Positions 22,601 through 31,229 are shown, numbered from the stretch's first letter. The stretch: 64,000 bases of DNA from Carboxylicivirga sediminis (GCF_018156225.1 NZ_JAGTAR010000005.1:62001-126000); one strand, 5' to 3'. Numbers and translations: made by a program. Notes: generated from the letters alone by a model not told the origin.

Positions 22601-22658
22601 GTGCATATGTTAGGTGCACAAATGCGACAAAAAGCAACAATGCGATTTTTCTCATCAT
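19617..22658 (-). CDS. Large secreted TPR-repeat protein
   Basis: A 1013-residue protein with a signal peptide (RKIALLLFVAFVHLTYAQ). Almost the entire remainder is TPR-like helical repeats, for example YYFASGYALFMQEEYDAALAKF, AVVYYQKVIRLADKP and AIYYYKSTKERYPKGS. Parts resemble the YbgF/BamD style of repeat. It is probably a periplasmic, peptidoglycan- or outer-membrane-associated scaffold. It is coupled by a 3-bp gap to the beta-barrel gene, so the two probably form one complex. I do not recognise a named family and assign no reaction. Confidence 0.85.
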   Translation of the reverse strand: MMRKIALLLFVAFVHLTYAQQSLKFDSKNKLYEHGMEMYRLGKYGLARVHFNNFVKEGGADNATLIAEAAYLERICAQKLENDDVQYLWESYLAEYPYSNRLHYAKMHLGDYYKDKNKYRQATRWYDKVKPSALDKETQIDYYFASGYALFMQEEYDAALAKFNKIRGQKHEYSSSVQYYYAHIQYQKGNYETALNEFKKLEEERSFKKVIPFYVAQIYYLQEDYDSAIKYAEPLTDEGTRARQADMNRIIADAYYAQKDYAKAVVYYQKVIRLADKPMREDFYHLGFANYFIGEYEAAINGLSKVTSNEDVMAQNAYYHLGDCYLKSGDKKRARVAFEAASKYDFDKGIQEDALFNYIKLNYELAFSPFNEIINSFMRFIELFPESDRIDEAYEYLGKAFLTTKNYREALASMEKIQNKTGNVYKALQRVAYFRALELFTDSRFNEALEFFDYSLKYAEYDKKLKIGAYYWRGETYYRLGNYHKAIVDFREFIYQPGSYDMKEFPVAHYNIAYSYYKQKEYAEAQNWFRKYNNLTDGHDRVMLGDAYNRTADCYYVNRQFAQAISMYDKASTIPEGSPDYALFQKAFCLGLTKDYQGKISVLDDMVRRYPQSPYVDDALYEAGRSYVALSNNERAIYYYKSTKERYPKGSYAKKALLQLGLVYYNSNDNDNSLTFYKRVVNEYPGTSEAEDALLGIRNIYMDNNDLNGYMKYTASLGAFAQVGEREQDSLTFVSAERFYMQSDCERAIAHFKNYLTRFPEGKFVLNAHFYKADCQYKTGAYSDALSSFEYVAGRERSLFTEEALLRMGELMFQQGAYRKAYDSFSRLELEAEIVENRLEAKIGKMRCLAQIDQPQECIRAAENLLASPKVADEIKREAYYNMASSYLKLKDNEKALENYHKVAVNTKSAEGAESKYQIAQLMYDSGNQEAAEKEIFDYIDRGTSHQYWLARSFILLAEIYHDRGETFQAVQYLQSIKDNYEGDDDIEQRVDAYLNSWSPKDESADTGANNVG

Positions 22659-22825
22659 AAGGATAAGGCCTTTAAAATTATGATTGTACCTATTAAACGT
22701 TGCTTTCGTACTTTTAGTCTACTGGAAAGCATTTATGGAGTTTAAAGATAACAAAAGTGCTTCACCAGAAAAGTGAAACACGCAGGTATTTTATAATTAG
22801 TGATTGTCTTAATCTGATTTAAGGG

Positions 22826-23557
22826 TCAATCTAACAGATCGAACTCAATTTCCTCCTGCTTTGATTCAAACAGGCGAGTATCTTCACAGCGTATGGTTCG
22901 ACCAGGAAACTTCTTGAGCAAGTTATAGTTGTGCGTAGCCATTACAACGGTATTGCCGGATATACAAATCTTTTTAAGCAGTTGCATCAACTCATCTGAT
23001 GTATCCGGATCCAGGTTACCGGTGGGCTCATCTGCCAGAATTAAATCGGGCGAATTTAATAAAGCTCGTGCAATACCAATGCGCTGCTGCTCTCCACCAG
23101 ACAGCTGATGTGGCATCTTGTAGCCTTTATGCACCATGTCTACATGCGACAACACATCGCGGATACGCTTATCCATATCCTTCTTGACCTTCCAACCTGT
23201 CGCTTTTAAAACGAACATCAGATTATCATATACACTCCTGTCGGATAGCAACTGAAAATCCTGAAAAACAATACCCATTTTTCGGCGCAACAAAGGTACC
23301 TGACTATCTTTAATTGTTTTTAAGGGGTAACCGGCCACAAAACCATACCCCTCATTCAGCGCTAATTCCTTGTACATTGTTTTGAGTAAGCTCGATTTTC
23401 CACTACCAACTTTTCCAATCAGATACACAAACTCACCTGGCTTAACACTAAAGTTGACATCCTGAAGTATTAAATGCTCCTGCTGTCGAATGCTGACATT
23501 TTTAAACTCGATAATATTCCCTTCAGTATTAGTACTTTTAACAGGCTGCTTACTCAT
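22826..23557 (-). CDS. ftsE: FtsE-type ABC transporter ATPase
   Basis: A 243-residue ABC ATPase of the FtsE group, which with FtsX regulates cell-wall hydrolases at the division site. Walker A is GKVGSGKSSLL, the signature is LSGGEQQRIGIARAL, and Walker B with D-loop is LILADEPTGNLD. The sequence around it (VFQDFQLLSDRSVYDNL) is typical of FtsE. No FtsX lies next to it, which is common in Bacteroidota. A LolD/MacB-type ATPase is the main alternative. It is on the same strand as the aminotransferase upstream, 73 bp away. Confidence 0.85.
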   Translation of the reverse strand: MSKQPVKSTNTEGNIIEFKNVSIRQQEHLILQDVNFSVKPGEFVYLIGKVGSGKSSLLKTMYKELALNEGYGFVAGYPLKTIKDSQVPLLRRKMGIVFQDFQLLSDRSVYDNLMFVLKATGWKVKKDMDKRIRDVLSHVDMVHKGYKMPHQLSGGEQQRIGIARALLNSPDLILADEPTGNLDPDTSDELMQLLKKICISGNTVVMATHNYNLLKKFPGRTIRCEDTRLFESKQEEIEFDLLD

Positions 23558-23630
23558 ATCTACCCAATGATTGCATTAAAATTAATCAATCAAAGAAACA
23601 ATTTTTTTGCCGGATATAAAACCTTGCCTC

Positions 23631-24830
23631 CTACTTCAATTCCGCCAATGCTGATTTCACACGCTTAAATGCCTCTACAAGTAAATCATCAGCAGCGGCA
23701 TAGGAAAAGCGCACACAATTTTCGCTTCCAAAAGCACTACCTGGAACTGAGGCCACATGAGCTTTTTCAAGTAAATACAAACTCATATCCATGGATGAAT
23801 TAATCGCATGCGCACCATTGCTCTTGCCGAAATAGGCACTGATATCTGGAAATATATAAAATGCACCATCTGGTATGGCCACATTAAAACCAGGAATATC
23901 CTTAACGGTGTCAAGCACTAAATCTCTACGACGATTAAATGCCACACGCATGTCTTCTACACATTGTTGATCCCCCACAAAAGCCTGAACAGAAGCGGCC
24001 TGTGCAATCGCACACACACCTGAAGTATATTGCCCCTGCAGTTTTGTTACAGCTTTTGCTATTGCAAGTGGAGCTGCAATGTAGCCAATACGCCAACCCG
24101 TCATTGCATAACCTTTGGACACCCCATTAATTACAATTGTTTGTTCCTTAAGCGTATCAAATTCCGCAAATCCAACATGCTGACCAACGAAATTAATCTT
24201 CTCATAAATCTCATCCGAAATAATCAATACATGCGGATGCTTTTCTAACACTGCAGCTAATTCTTCCATTTCCTCCCGGCTATAAACACTACCTGTTGGA
24301 TTTGATGGTGAATTGAAAAGTATAGCTTTGGTTTTTGGAGTTATACAAGCCTCGAGTTGCTCTGCTGTTATCTTAAACTTCGTATCAACGCCTGCTTCTA
24401 CAATTACAGGTGTACCTTCAGCCAGCTTTACCAGCTCTATATAGCTTACCCAGTAAGGTGCAGGAATTATCACTTCGTCGCCATCATTAACAATACACTG
24501 CAATACATTTGCCAAACTATGCTTGGCTCCTGCCGAAACAACAATTTGCTCAGGCGCGTATTTCAAACCATTATCTTTGAATAACTTTTCGGCAATAGCT
24601 TTTTTTAACTCCGGAAAACCTGCTACAGGAGGATAATGAGACAAATTATCATTAATTGCCTTAATGCCAGCAGCTTTAATATGCTCAGGCGTATTAAAAT
24701 CAGGTTCACCAAGGGTCAGGTTGATAACATCAACACCACTCTCTTTCAACTCTCTGCTTTTCTGGTTCATCTGAATAGTTTGCGATTCAGACAAGGCATT
24801 AATACGGTTTGAAATAACTTCTGTGCTCAT
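23631..24830 (-). CDS. Aspartate aminotransferase, PLP-dependent class I
   Basis: A 399-residue aminotransferase that exchanges amino groups between aspartate and 2-oxoglutarate (a prephenate or other side activity cannot be excluded). The PLP Lys is Lys239 in GVSKGYAMTGWRIGY. FNSPSNPTGSVYS and ISDEIYE bind cofactor and substrate, and the C-terminal Arg is in NCVRFSYA. It is cytoplasmic. A good promoter lies 91 bp upstream. Confidence 0.93.
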   Translation of the reverse strand: MSTEVISNRINALSESQTIQMNQKSRELKESGVDVINLTLGEPDFNTPEHIKAAGIKAINDNLSHYPPVAGFPELKKAIAEKLFKDNGLKYAPEQIVVSAGAKHSLANVLQCIVNDGDEVIIPAPYWVSYIELVKLAEGTPVIVEAGVDTKFKITAEQLEACITPKTKAILFNSPSNPTGSVYSREEMEELAAVLEKHPHVLIISDEIYEKINFVGQHVGFAEFDTLKEQTIVINGVSKGYAMTGWRIGYIAAPLAIAKAVTKLQGQYTSGVCAIAQAASVQAFVGDQQCVEDMRVAFNRRRDLVLDTVKDIPGFNVAIPDGAFYIFPDISAYFGKSNGAHAINSSMDMSLYLLEKAHVASVPGSAFGSENCVRFSYAAADDLLVEAFKRVKSALAELK

Positions 24831-24920
24831 TAAAAGACTCTCCTATTCTTGTAGTGACATTATTTATATACAACTCAGCTTAGCAGCAAAACATTTTATA
24901 TCTTGCGTGCATAATCAAAG

Positions 24921-24950
24921 CAAAATTAGTTAAAAATTAAAAGCAACCAA
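24921..24950 (-). promoter_or_regulatory. Aspartate aminotransferase promoter (TTG-N19-TAATTTTG)
   Basis: Minus strand: TTG at 24950-24948 and the -7 box TAATTTTG at 24928-24921, with a 19-bp spacer. Both match the Bacteroidota consensus. Confidence 0.6.
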
Positions 24951-25114
24951 CAAATACAGGGGTATACATCATTATTTTTTATTGTTTTTTTCTTACACAT
25001 AAAAACACAAAGAGCACTCTCAACTTCGAATCAAATTTATTAAGACTATTTTTATTGTGAATTATCATTTTGCAATTTAACAAAGGCTGAAAAAACGATT
25101 TAAAATTTCACACA

Positions 25115-25642
25115 ATGATCTCATTTGACGAATTTCTAAAACTATCTACCATTGTAATTATAGTAGCCCTGCCAATTCTAATTATTCTCAGGTGGTTTTT
25201 AAAGCACAACCTTAAACTTAAAGAATTAGAACTAGCCAACAGCACCTACAAAGAACTCATACCAACACGCCTGCAAGCCTATGAGCGACTTAGCATCTTA
25301 CTCGAAAGAATCAGCCCGGAAGCGATAGTACTGCGCTCAAATCAACAAGGCTTAACAAGTCTGCAACTGCAAAAGAAACTACTACAATCTATCAGGCAGG
25401 AGTTTGAACACAATTTTGCCATGCAGATTTACTTACCAGCAGCCACATGGGAGAAAATCATTAAATCACGTGATGAACTTATCAAACTAATCAATACATC
25501 ATCAGCCGAAGTGCAGCCCAATGGCCCAGCCATGGAACTCTCAAGGGTTATCCTTGAAAAGGGCGTTAACGAAACAAACTTCTATTTTGACAAGGCCAAA
25601 GAAGCGTTAAAAAAAGACATCCAGCTATATTACTTTGACTAG
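25115..25642 (+). CDS. Small membrane protein of unknown function
   Basis: A 175-residue protein with one N-terminal membrane segment (residues 11-29, STIVIIVALPILIILRWFL) and a mostly helical, charged soluble part with a short coiled-coil character. It has a conserved look (RLQAYERLSILLERISPEA, LLQSIRQEFEHNFAMQ) and resembles a group of Bacteroidota proteins annotated only as domain of unknown function. No catalytic motif is seen. The GT2 gene follows 11 bp downstream, so the two are probably co-transcribed. Confidence 0.75.
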   Translation: MISFDEFLKLSTIVIIVALPILIILRWFLKHNLKLKELELANSTYKELIPTRLQAYERLSILLERISPEAIVLRSNQQGLTSLQLQKKLLQSIRQEFEHNFAMQIYLPAATWEKIIKSRDELIKLINTSSAEVQPNGPAMELSRVILEKGVNETNFYFDKAKEALKKDIQLYYFD

Positions 25643-25653
25643 GCATATCTAAA

Positions 25654-26415
25654 ATGAAGAAGATAACAATAATTACAGTTACCTATAACTGCCAACATAC
25701 TATTAAGGAAACAATCAACAGTGTAAACAAACAAAGTGCAAGAGAAAGCATAGAATACATCATTATAGATGGCCAATCAACTGACAACACCCTCTCAATA
25801 ATAAAAAGCAATGCTTCCGCGATTGATCACTGGATTAGCGAACCAGACAAGGGCATTTACGATGCCATGAATAAAGGACTGGAGTTAGCTACGGGTGACT
25901 GGATAGGCTTTTTACATGCCGATGATATGTTTTACAATGAATTTATCATTGAATCTATTTTACAACAAGTTGAGAACACCCAATACAATGCTATTTACGG
26001 TAATCTGAACTACATCCAAGAAGAACCACCATATAAGACAGTGCGACATTGGAAAAGCCAGAATTATTCGCCCAAACTCCTAAAACGCGGCTGGATGCCT
26101 CCCCATCCTACTGTTTACATCAAAAGAGACCTGATTAAATCTTTGGGTAAATTCAACACCAACTTTCGCATTTCTGCTGATTACGATTATATGCTTCGCC
26201 TTTTCTCAAACGAAGCTACAACAAGTCTTTTTATTGACGAAACATTAGTGAACATGCGACTGGGCGGCGTAAGCAACAACTCAATCAAGAATATTATACG
26301 CAAATCAAAAGAAGACTTGAGAGCACTGAAGAACAACAATATTGGCGGCATATATGCCCTTTTCATAAAAAACTTCAGCAAACTTATTCAGTTTGTAACC
26401 AAAGACCGCAGTTAG
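25654..26415 (+). CDS. Glycosyltransferase family 2 (WcaA-like)
   Basis: A 253-residue GT-A fold glycosyltransferase that transfers a sugar from a nucleotide donor. The N-terminal strand (KKITIITVTYNCQHTI), IIIDGQSTDNT, and the metal-binding HADD (DxD equivalent) near residue 89 are typical. EPDKGIYDAMNKG is the usual signature of the WcaA group. The C-terminal part (RLGGVSNNS) matches such enzymes. The neighbouring convergent Wzc suggests a polysaccharide role, but no Wzx/Wzy or sugar-nucleotide genes are present here. The stop is 2 bp from the convergent stop of the kinase. Confidence 0.92.
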   Translation: MKKITIITVTYNCQHTIKETINSVNKQSARESIEYIIIDGQSTDNTLSIIKSNASAIDHWISEPDKGIYDAMNKGLELATGDWIGFLHADDMFYNEFIIESILQQVENTQYNAIYGNLNYIQEEPPYKTVRHWKSQNYSPKLLKRGWMPPHPTVYIKRDLIKSLGKFNTNFRISADYDYMLRLFSNEATTSLFIDETLVNMRLGGVSNNSIKNIIRKSKEDLRALKNNNIGGIYALFIKNFSKLIQFVTKDRS

Positions 26416-26417
26416 AA

Positions 26418-28811
26418 TTAACCTTTGTCACCATAGTATTCGGCCGAGTAATAACCGTACCCCTTTTCTTTGGCTGAGATATCATTGAGTATTATTCCAA
26501 GACCTTCTACTTTTTCATTGATAAGGCTATCAATGGTATGAACCATATGTTCTTTCGAACTATAGTTAGATCTGACTATAAATAAGTTACAGTCCGAATA
26601 ATCCATCAACAAACGGGCATCAGCCACCAATCCAATAGGAGGCGAATCAATGACTATCACATCAAATTCATTGCGCAGATAACTGTATAACTCCTCTGTT
26701 TTATCCCCAACGATAAGTTCACTTGGATTGGGCGGAATTGGACCTGCTGGTATTACACTCACATTCTCATTGTCGGTTGGATATATTATCTCCGGAATAG
26801 TCGTTTGCCCAATAAAGTAGTTTGATAAGCCTAATCTATTATGCAGATCATACAAAGCTGTCAATCTGGGTTTACGCATATCAAAGCCCACAATCACCGT
26901 TTTTTTACCTGAAATAGCAAACACTGACGCCAGATTTTGTGCACAGAATGTTTTTCCTTCACCCGTATTTGAACTGGTCAAAGTAATGACCTGCACCTTA
27001 TCTGAGCCAGCCATAAACTTTAGCTTTGTACGCAGTGAACGGAACGACTCACTAATAATAGAGTGAGGATGTGCATCAATCACATTTTCAACACCATTCT
27101 TATTATGCATCACCATACCAACAATTGGCACCCCAGGCACAAGGTGATTCAAATCCTCTTTACCTCTCACCTTGGTATTCAAAAACTCTTTTAATCCGAT
27201 GAACACAGCCGGAATTAAAAGAGCCAACATTAATCCCTTTTTGTAATCGCTATTTTTGTTAGGCGAAACCAAGGCTGTGATAGATGCATTATCAATAATC
27301 TCATTATCGGGTGAATTACTGGCTTTTGTAATCTGTGTTTCAGAATGCTTTTGCAGCAAAAATGTGTAAATAGCATCGTTCAACTTATAAGTCCGGTCTA
27401 TAATGAGATAATCCTTCTCCAAATCAGGCAGTTTTTCCATGTCAGCCAATATAGCCGTCAGCTCATTCTGTATCTTTTCTTCTTCGATACGGAAATTTCG
27501 TAATACCTGCTTAATGGCCTTATTCAGCAAATCAACTGTCACCTCCATCCTGCTCTTTTGGGCCGTCAAATATTGATTATTATCACTCACATCATTTTGA
27601 AGCAGCTCCATTTCTTTCTGCAACTCAATTAATTGAGATGCCAGCTCATTAACAAGTGAATTATTTTCATTATCGACTGCAGGCAAAAGAAACTGTTCAA
27701 TATCATCGGACACCATCAAGTTTTCCTGCAGGTATTTATAATAATCAATTCGCATTCTTAGCATCTTAAGCTCGCTCTCTGTTTCATAGTACTTATCTGC
27801 CAGTTTCTGCGAAAACTCAGATGGCCCCATAAAACGGTTGGCTTTACGATAAGATGAAAGCCTGTCCTGCACTTTCTCAAGTGTATCTGCAACTGTCTCT
27901 AGCTGAGATTCGATAAAAATAATAGACCTGGAAGCCATATCATTTTTCCTATCCAGATTGTGCTCAAGTATAACCTCACACAACTCATCTAAAAAACGCA
28001 CCAACTTAGCTCTGTTGGCACCTATTGAGGATATAAACAATATACTTGATCCTTCACTGTAAGGTGATACCCCTAATCCACTTCTATATTCGCTGGTTAA
28101 CTGCTGGTGCGACTTGAAAATGAAATAATAAGAAGCTCCTTGCGGCACATTAATATGCTTGTTGCGGTGCAGTTTAAACGAAAAGGCATTAGTTGTTACC
28201 CATTCATTATCATCAACTACTTTATTATAGTTTAATGCACCAATACGTCCTACGAAAGCCTCATTACTGTAATTATGAAGCGCACCAGCCTCGCAACTAA
28301 CTGTTATCTGAGCCTTTCCTGTTGATGCATAAGCCACTTGAATAGGCACATTCAGCAACTGTGCATGCAAAGAATCAAATTCAACAACAAATGGAGCTGT
28401 GCGGTATAATTCAGAGTCTTTAAATCGACCTTTTTGATAGTATGAAACACCGAAATCCAGTCCGTCAATTGCTTTTTTAACAATATTTCGGGAGCGAATA
28501 ATAAAACTTTGATTTTCAATGCTCCGCATTTCAGGAGATAAGCCAAATCCTTCCATTAACCCACTCGGCGTAACCGTTTTTTGCTCACTGCTTTTCAGTA
28601 ACAAAGTAGCAGACGCTTTATAGACAGGCACCGTATAACGGTGATAAATAAAAACAGCACCTAAGCACAATGGAAAAGAAATAACGAACAGGTACCAGTT
28701 TTTCAACACCAATCGAATCAATCGATTGATATCAAAAAGATTATCACCTCCAACTTTTTTAATCCCTGAATTATTTACTTCTGATGTAGTATTAAGATTA
28801 TTCATCAACAT
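26418..28811 (-). CDS. Polysaccharide co-polymerase / tyrosine autokinase (Wzc-like)
   Basis: A 797-residue inner-membrane protein with an N-terminal Wzz chain-length domain (TM near residue 37, then a periplasmic domain with a coiled coil around 300-480). A second TM (KGLMLALLIPAVFI) is followed by a cytoplasmic BY-kinase. Walker A is SSNTGEGKT, Walker A' is VIVGFDMRKPRL, and Walker B is VIVIDSPPIGLVAD. The C-terminal Tyr cluster (GYGYYSAEYYG) is the autophosphorylation site. It should control export and chain length of a surface polysaccharide, as EpsB/Wzc do. A palindrome overlaps its -7 box. Confidence 0.95.
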   Translation of the reverse strand: MLMNNLNTTSEVNNSGIKKVGGDNLFDINRLIRLVLKNWYLFVISFPLCLGAVFIYHRYTVPVYKASATLLLKSSEQKTVTPSGLMEGFGLSPEMRSIENQSFIIRSRNIVKKAIDGLDFGVSYYQKGRFKDSELYRTAPFVVEFDSLHAQLLNVPIQVAYASTGKAQITVSCEAGALHNYSNEAFVGRIGALNYNKVVDDNEWVTTNAFSFKLHRNKHINVPQGASYYFIFKSHQQLTSEYRSGLGVSPYSEGSSILFISSIGANRAKLVRFLDELCEVILEHNLDRKNDMASRSIIFIESQLETVADTLEKVQDRLSSYRKANRFMGPSEFSQKLADKYYETESELKMLRMRIDYYKYLQENLMVSDDIEQFLLPAVDNENNSLVNELASQLIELQKEMELLQNDVSDNNQYLTAQKSRMEVTVDLLNKAIKQVLRNFRIEEEKIQNELTAILADMEKLPDLEKDYLIIDRTYKLNDAIYTFLLQKHSETQITKASNSPDNEIIDNASITALVSPNKNSDYKKGLMLALLIPAVFIGLKEFLNTKVRGKEDLNHLVPGVPIVGMVMHNKNGVENVIDAHPHSIISESFRSLRTKLKFMAGSDKVQVITLTSSNTGEGKTFCAQNLASVFAISGKKTVIVGFDMRKPRLTALYDLHNRLGLSNYFIGQTTIPEIIYPTDNENVSVIPAGPIPPNPSELIVGDKTEELYSYLRNEFDVIVIDSPPIGLVADARLLMDYSDCNLFIVRSNYSSKEHMVHTIDSLINEKVEGLGIILNDISAKEKGYGYYSAEYYGDKG

Positions 28812-28813
28812 AA

Positions 28814-28832
28814 ATTTGGCTTGCCAAATATA
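28814..28832 (-). promoter_or_regulatory. Wzc-gene -7 box overlapped by a palindrome
   Basis: The minus-strand -7 box TATATTTG spans 28832-28825. It overlaps a perfect 7-2-7 palindrome ATTTGGC-tt-GCCAAAT at 28814-28829, ending 2 bp before the ATG at 28811. This is the arrangement expected of a repressor operator, but the leader would be only a few bases long. Confidence 0.5.
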
Positions 28833-28873
28833 TACATTTTCAGAATTTTAATTACTGTCCATGCCCATACAAG

Positions 28874-30193
28874 CTAAGATGGACTGCGATACACATATCT
28901 GCCTTTCACAAGGTTTTTACTAATGCTTTCCCCATCATAAACCATGCACCCTTTAGAAAAAACAAAATCAACACGCCCTTTTAGCGGAAGCTGCTGTGCG
29001 CCATCCCCCTCATAACCTGGCAAATGACAGTACAAATTACGTTTATAGTCAGGATTCCATATCACTACATCTGCGTCACTTCCGACTCTGATTACACCTT
29101 TTTTGGGATAAAGCCCCATAAACAAAGCGGGACGATAAGCAATGACACCAACAAATTCCTCAAAAGATATTTTACCCGGCACTACCCCACAAGTATAGAG
29201 CACCGATAGCAAATTCTTAAGCAGTATATACTCATCGGGCCTGTTAGCCACCTGGCTCTCCTTTATCGTTCCTTTACCAGACAATTTTATCATGGGACGT
29301 GCAATAAAAAAATTGGATTTTTTCAAGCATGGCCAAACTTCTTCTGGCGACAATAGATTTAAACCATTTATTAGTGGGAATCCCGAAAAAATTGAACTAT
29401 CGCCAATTAATAGCCTATCCGAATCCGCAATATGAAACGGAAACATCAACTCAGCATAAATCAGATCTTCCTTGGCATATCCTCTAATTATTTCAAGTTC
29501 TTCTTTAAAGCATATATTCATTAAACACACAATACAATTCAGCTCCATGGCGAATTCAATCAATTCTTTTATGTGCCCCAAATGTCTTTGAATCGTGTCT
29601 GAATCCACTTCTGCAATACCAGTTCCGTCATTAAACTCACCTGGCTTAAGCACATCAACTAAAACAGGCGTAGAATCGCGGGCAGCAACAGCGAGCAGCT
29701 CCTTGATAGCTGACAGTTCATTGTTATCAACAGGCCACCTCAAATAAAACGATGCAATGCCTTCGTGTGCATAACAAAAGTCTACATCAATACCCTTAAA
29801 CAGCTTCCATTTATTAATTGACAAATGAAATCCGTAATCTGCATTAATTCCGTAATCTATTTGCTTTTTTCGCTTGAGTTCAGCTTTATATGAATGTGAA
29901 ACAGTTGGAAGCACAGGTTCGAGCACCGTAGTGGTACCACCGATTATTTGTGCCTGATTGAATCGGTTAAGCGCCATTTCATCCTGCTGAACCAACTCTT
30001 CAAATACAATATTTGTATCAATGGCGCCAGGCAACACAAACTTTCCTTCCGCATTAATAACTGGTGTTTCAGGTTCAGGCCTGTCAATTTTATCAAGTAT
30101 TTCTAAAATTTTATCATTTCCAATTAACACATCCTTTCGGAGTGCAACTCCATCAACCACAACCTTTCCATTTTTAATAAGAACATAATCCAT
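28874..30193 (-). CDS. Dihydropyrimidinase-like amidohydrolase homologue lacking metal ligands
   Basis: A 439-residue protein starting at MDYVLIKNGKVVVDG (ATG at 30193-30191). An upstream Met would add 32 unlikely residues. The fold is amidohydrolase of the dihydropyrimidinase/hydantoinase group: the N-terminal strands, VLPGAIDT, GGTTTV, and the C-terminal KKGVIRVGSDADVVIWNPD and GRYVYR all align. The metal ligands do not. The His-x-His position reads Asn61-Ile-Val63. The carboxylated-Lys position reads Tyr150 (GIASFYLRW). The regions with the other His and Asp ligands are also changed. It is therefore probably a non-catalytic relative, like animal CRMP proteins. Function is unknown. Confidence 0.85.
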   Translation of the reverse strand: MDYVLIKNGKVVVDGVALRKDVLIGNDKILEILDKIDRPEPETPVINAEGKFVLPGAIDTNIVFEELVQQDEMALNRFNQAQIIGGTTTVLEPVLPTVSHSYKAELKRKKQIDYGINADYGFHLSINKWKLFKGIDVDFCYAHEGIASFYLRWPVDNNELSAIKELLAVAARDSTPVLVDVLKPGEFNDGTGIAEVDSDTIQRHLGHIKELIEFAMELNCIVCLMNICFKEELEIIRGYAKEDLIYAELMFPFHIADSDRLLIGDSSIFSGFPLINGLNLLSPEEVWPCLKKSNFFIARPMIKLSGKGTIKESQVANRPDEYILLKNLLSVLYTCGVVPGKISFEEFVGVIAYRPALFMGLYPKKGVIRVGSDADVVIWNPDYKRNLYCHLPGYEGDGAQQLPLKGRVDFVFSKGCMVYDGESISKNLVKGRYVYRSPS

Positions 30194-30305
30194 GCTGGTG
30201 GTTTTTTGTTTAAATATATCAAATAAGCGAAGTAATAACAAGGTTATAAACTTCAGGTAAGTAAGAGAAAGCAACATTACCACAAGCACATTGTAAAATC
30301 TTATA

Positions 30306-30313
30306 TACTTTTG
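30306..30313 (+). promoter_or_regulatory. Candidate EamA-gene -7 box TACTTTTG
   Basis: Exact TAnnTTTG match 16 bp before the start codon. No TTG is seen at the proper spacing. Confidence 0.4.
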
Positions 30314-30329
30314 CGAAAAAAATTATTCA

Positions 30330-31229
30330 ATGTGGTTTTACCTGGCGCTTCTCTCTGCTCTTTTCCTTGGAATTTATGATATCTTCAAGAAGGTTTCCTT
30401 AAACAAAAATGCGGTTCTACCTGTATTGATGATAAGCATTGCGAGTGCAGCACTTATATTTCTGCCAGTTATAGTACTTTCAGCATTCGGCATCATACCC
30501 AATAACAACCTTCTGTTTATACCTGAAATAACTGCAAGCGAACATCTGCAGGTTTTCCTTAAAGCCATCATCGTATTAACATCCTGGATTTTTTCTTTCT
30601 TTGCCTTAAAACATCTTCCAATAACCATAGTAGCACCCATCAGAGCAACCGGTCCTTTCTGGACATTATTAGGTGCTATCCTGATATTTTCAGAACAACT
30701 AAATACATTCCAATGGATTGGTATAGCTATAACTCTTCTTTTTTTCTACCTGTTTACCACAGTTGGAAAACTCGAAGGCATCCACATCAAACGCAACAAA
30801 TGGTTTTGGTTCATCATTTTAGCAACACTTAGCGGAGCAATCAGTGGTCTTTATGACAAACATTTATTACAAAACATTAACAGACTTGCTGTGCAAAGTT
30901 GGTTCTCTATTTACCAAACACTTATCATGCTTCCCATTATAATGTTTTTATGGTACCCCAAACGAAAGCGAAGCACCCCTTTTGTTTTTAGATGGACAAT
31001 ACCTTTGATTGGCATTTGCCTGGTATCAGCTGATTATATATATTTTAAAGCCTTAAGCAATCCTGAGGCCCTTATATCTGTCATTTCTGCCATAAGAAGA
31101 GGCGGTGTAATTATTGCATTTAGTATTGGTGCCATCCTGTTTAAAGAGCAGAACATTCAGCGAAAAACCATCTACCTATTGGGTATTATTCTGGGTATCG
31201 GCCTGCTAATTTTTGGCTCTGCACATTAA
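30330..31229 (+). CDS. DMT-superfamily permease (EamA-like)
   Basis: A 299-residue integral membrane protein with about ten hydrophobic segments arranged as two EamA-like halves. The first half includes IKAIIVLTSWIFSFFALKHLPI and PIRATGPFWTLLGA. The second starts near WFWFIILATLSGA and has the matching IRRGGVIIAFSIGAILFKE motif. It probably exports or imports a small metabolite across the inner membrane, but the substrate cannot be read from sequence. It is divergent from the dihydropyrimidinase-like gene and is a single-gene unit. Confidence 0.9.
   Translation: MWFYLALLSALFLGIYDIFKKVSLNKNAVLPVLMISIASAALIFLPVIVLSAFGIIPNNNLLFIPEITASEHLQVFLKAIIVLTSWIFSFFALKHLPITIVAPIRATGPFWTLLGAILIFSEQLNTFQWIGIAITLLFFYLFTTVGKLEGIHIKRNKWFWFIILATLSGAISGLYDKHLLQNINRLAVQSWFSIYQTLIMLPIIMFLWYPKRKRSTPFVFRWTIPLIGICLVSADYIYFKALSNPEALISVISAIRRGGVIIAFSIGAILFKEQNIQRKTIYLLGIILGIGLLIFGSAH

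Noticed and set aside
30194-30289. Upstream start for the dihydropyrimidinase-like gene
   Set aside because: The added 32 residues are not related to the family. MDYVLIKNG is the usual N-terminus.
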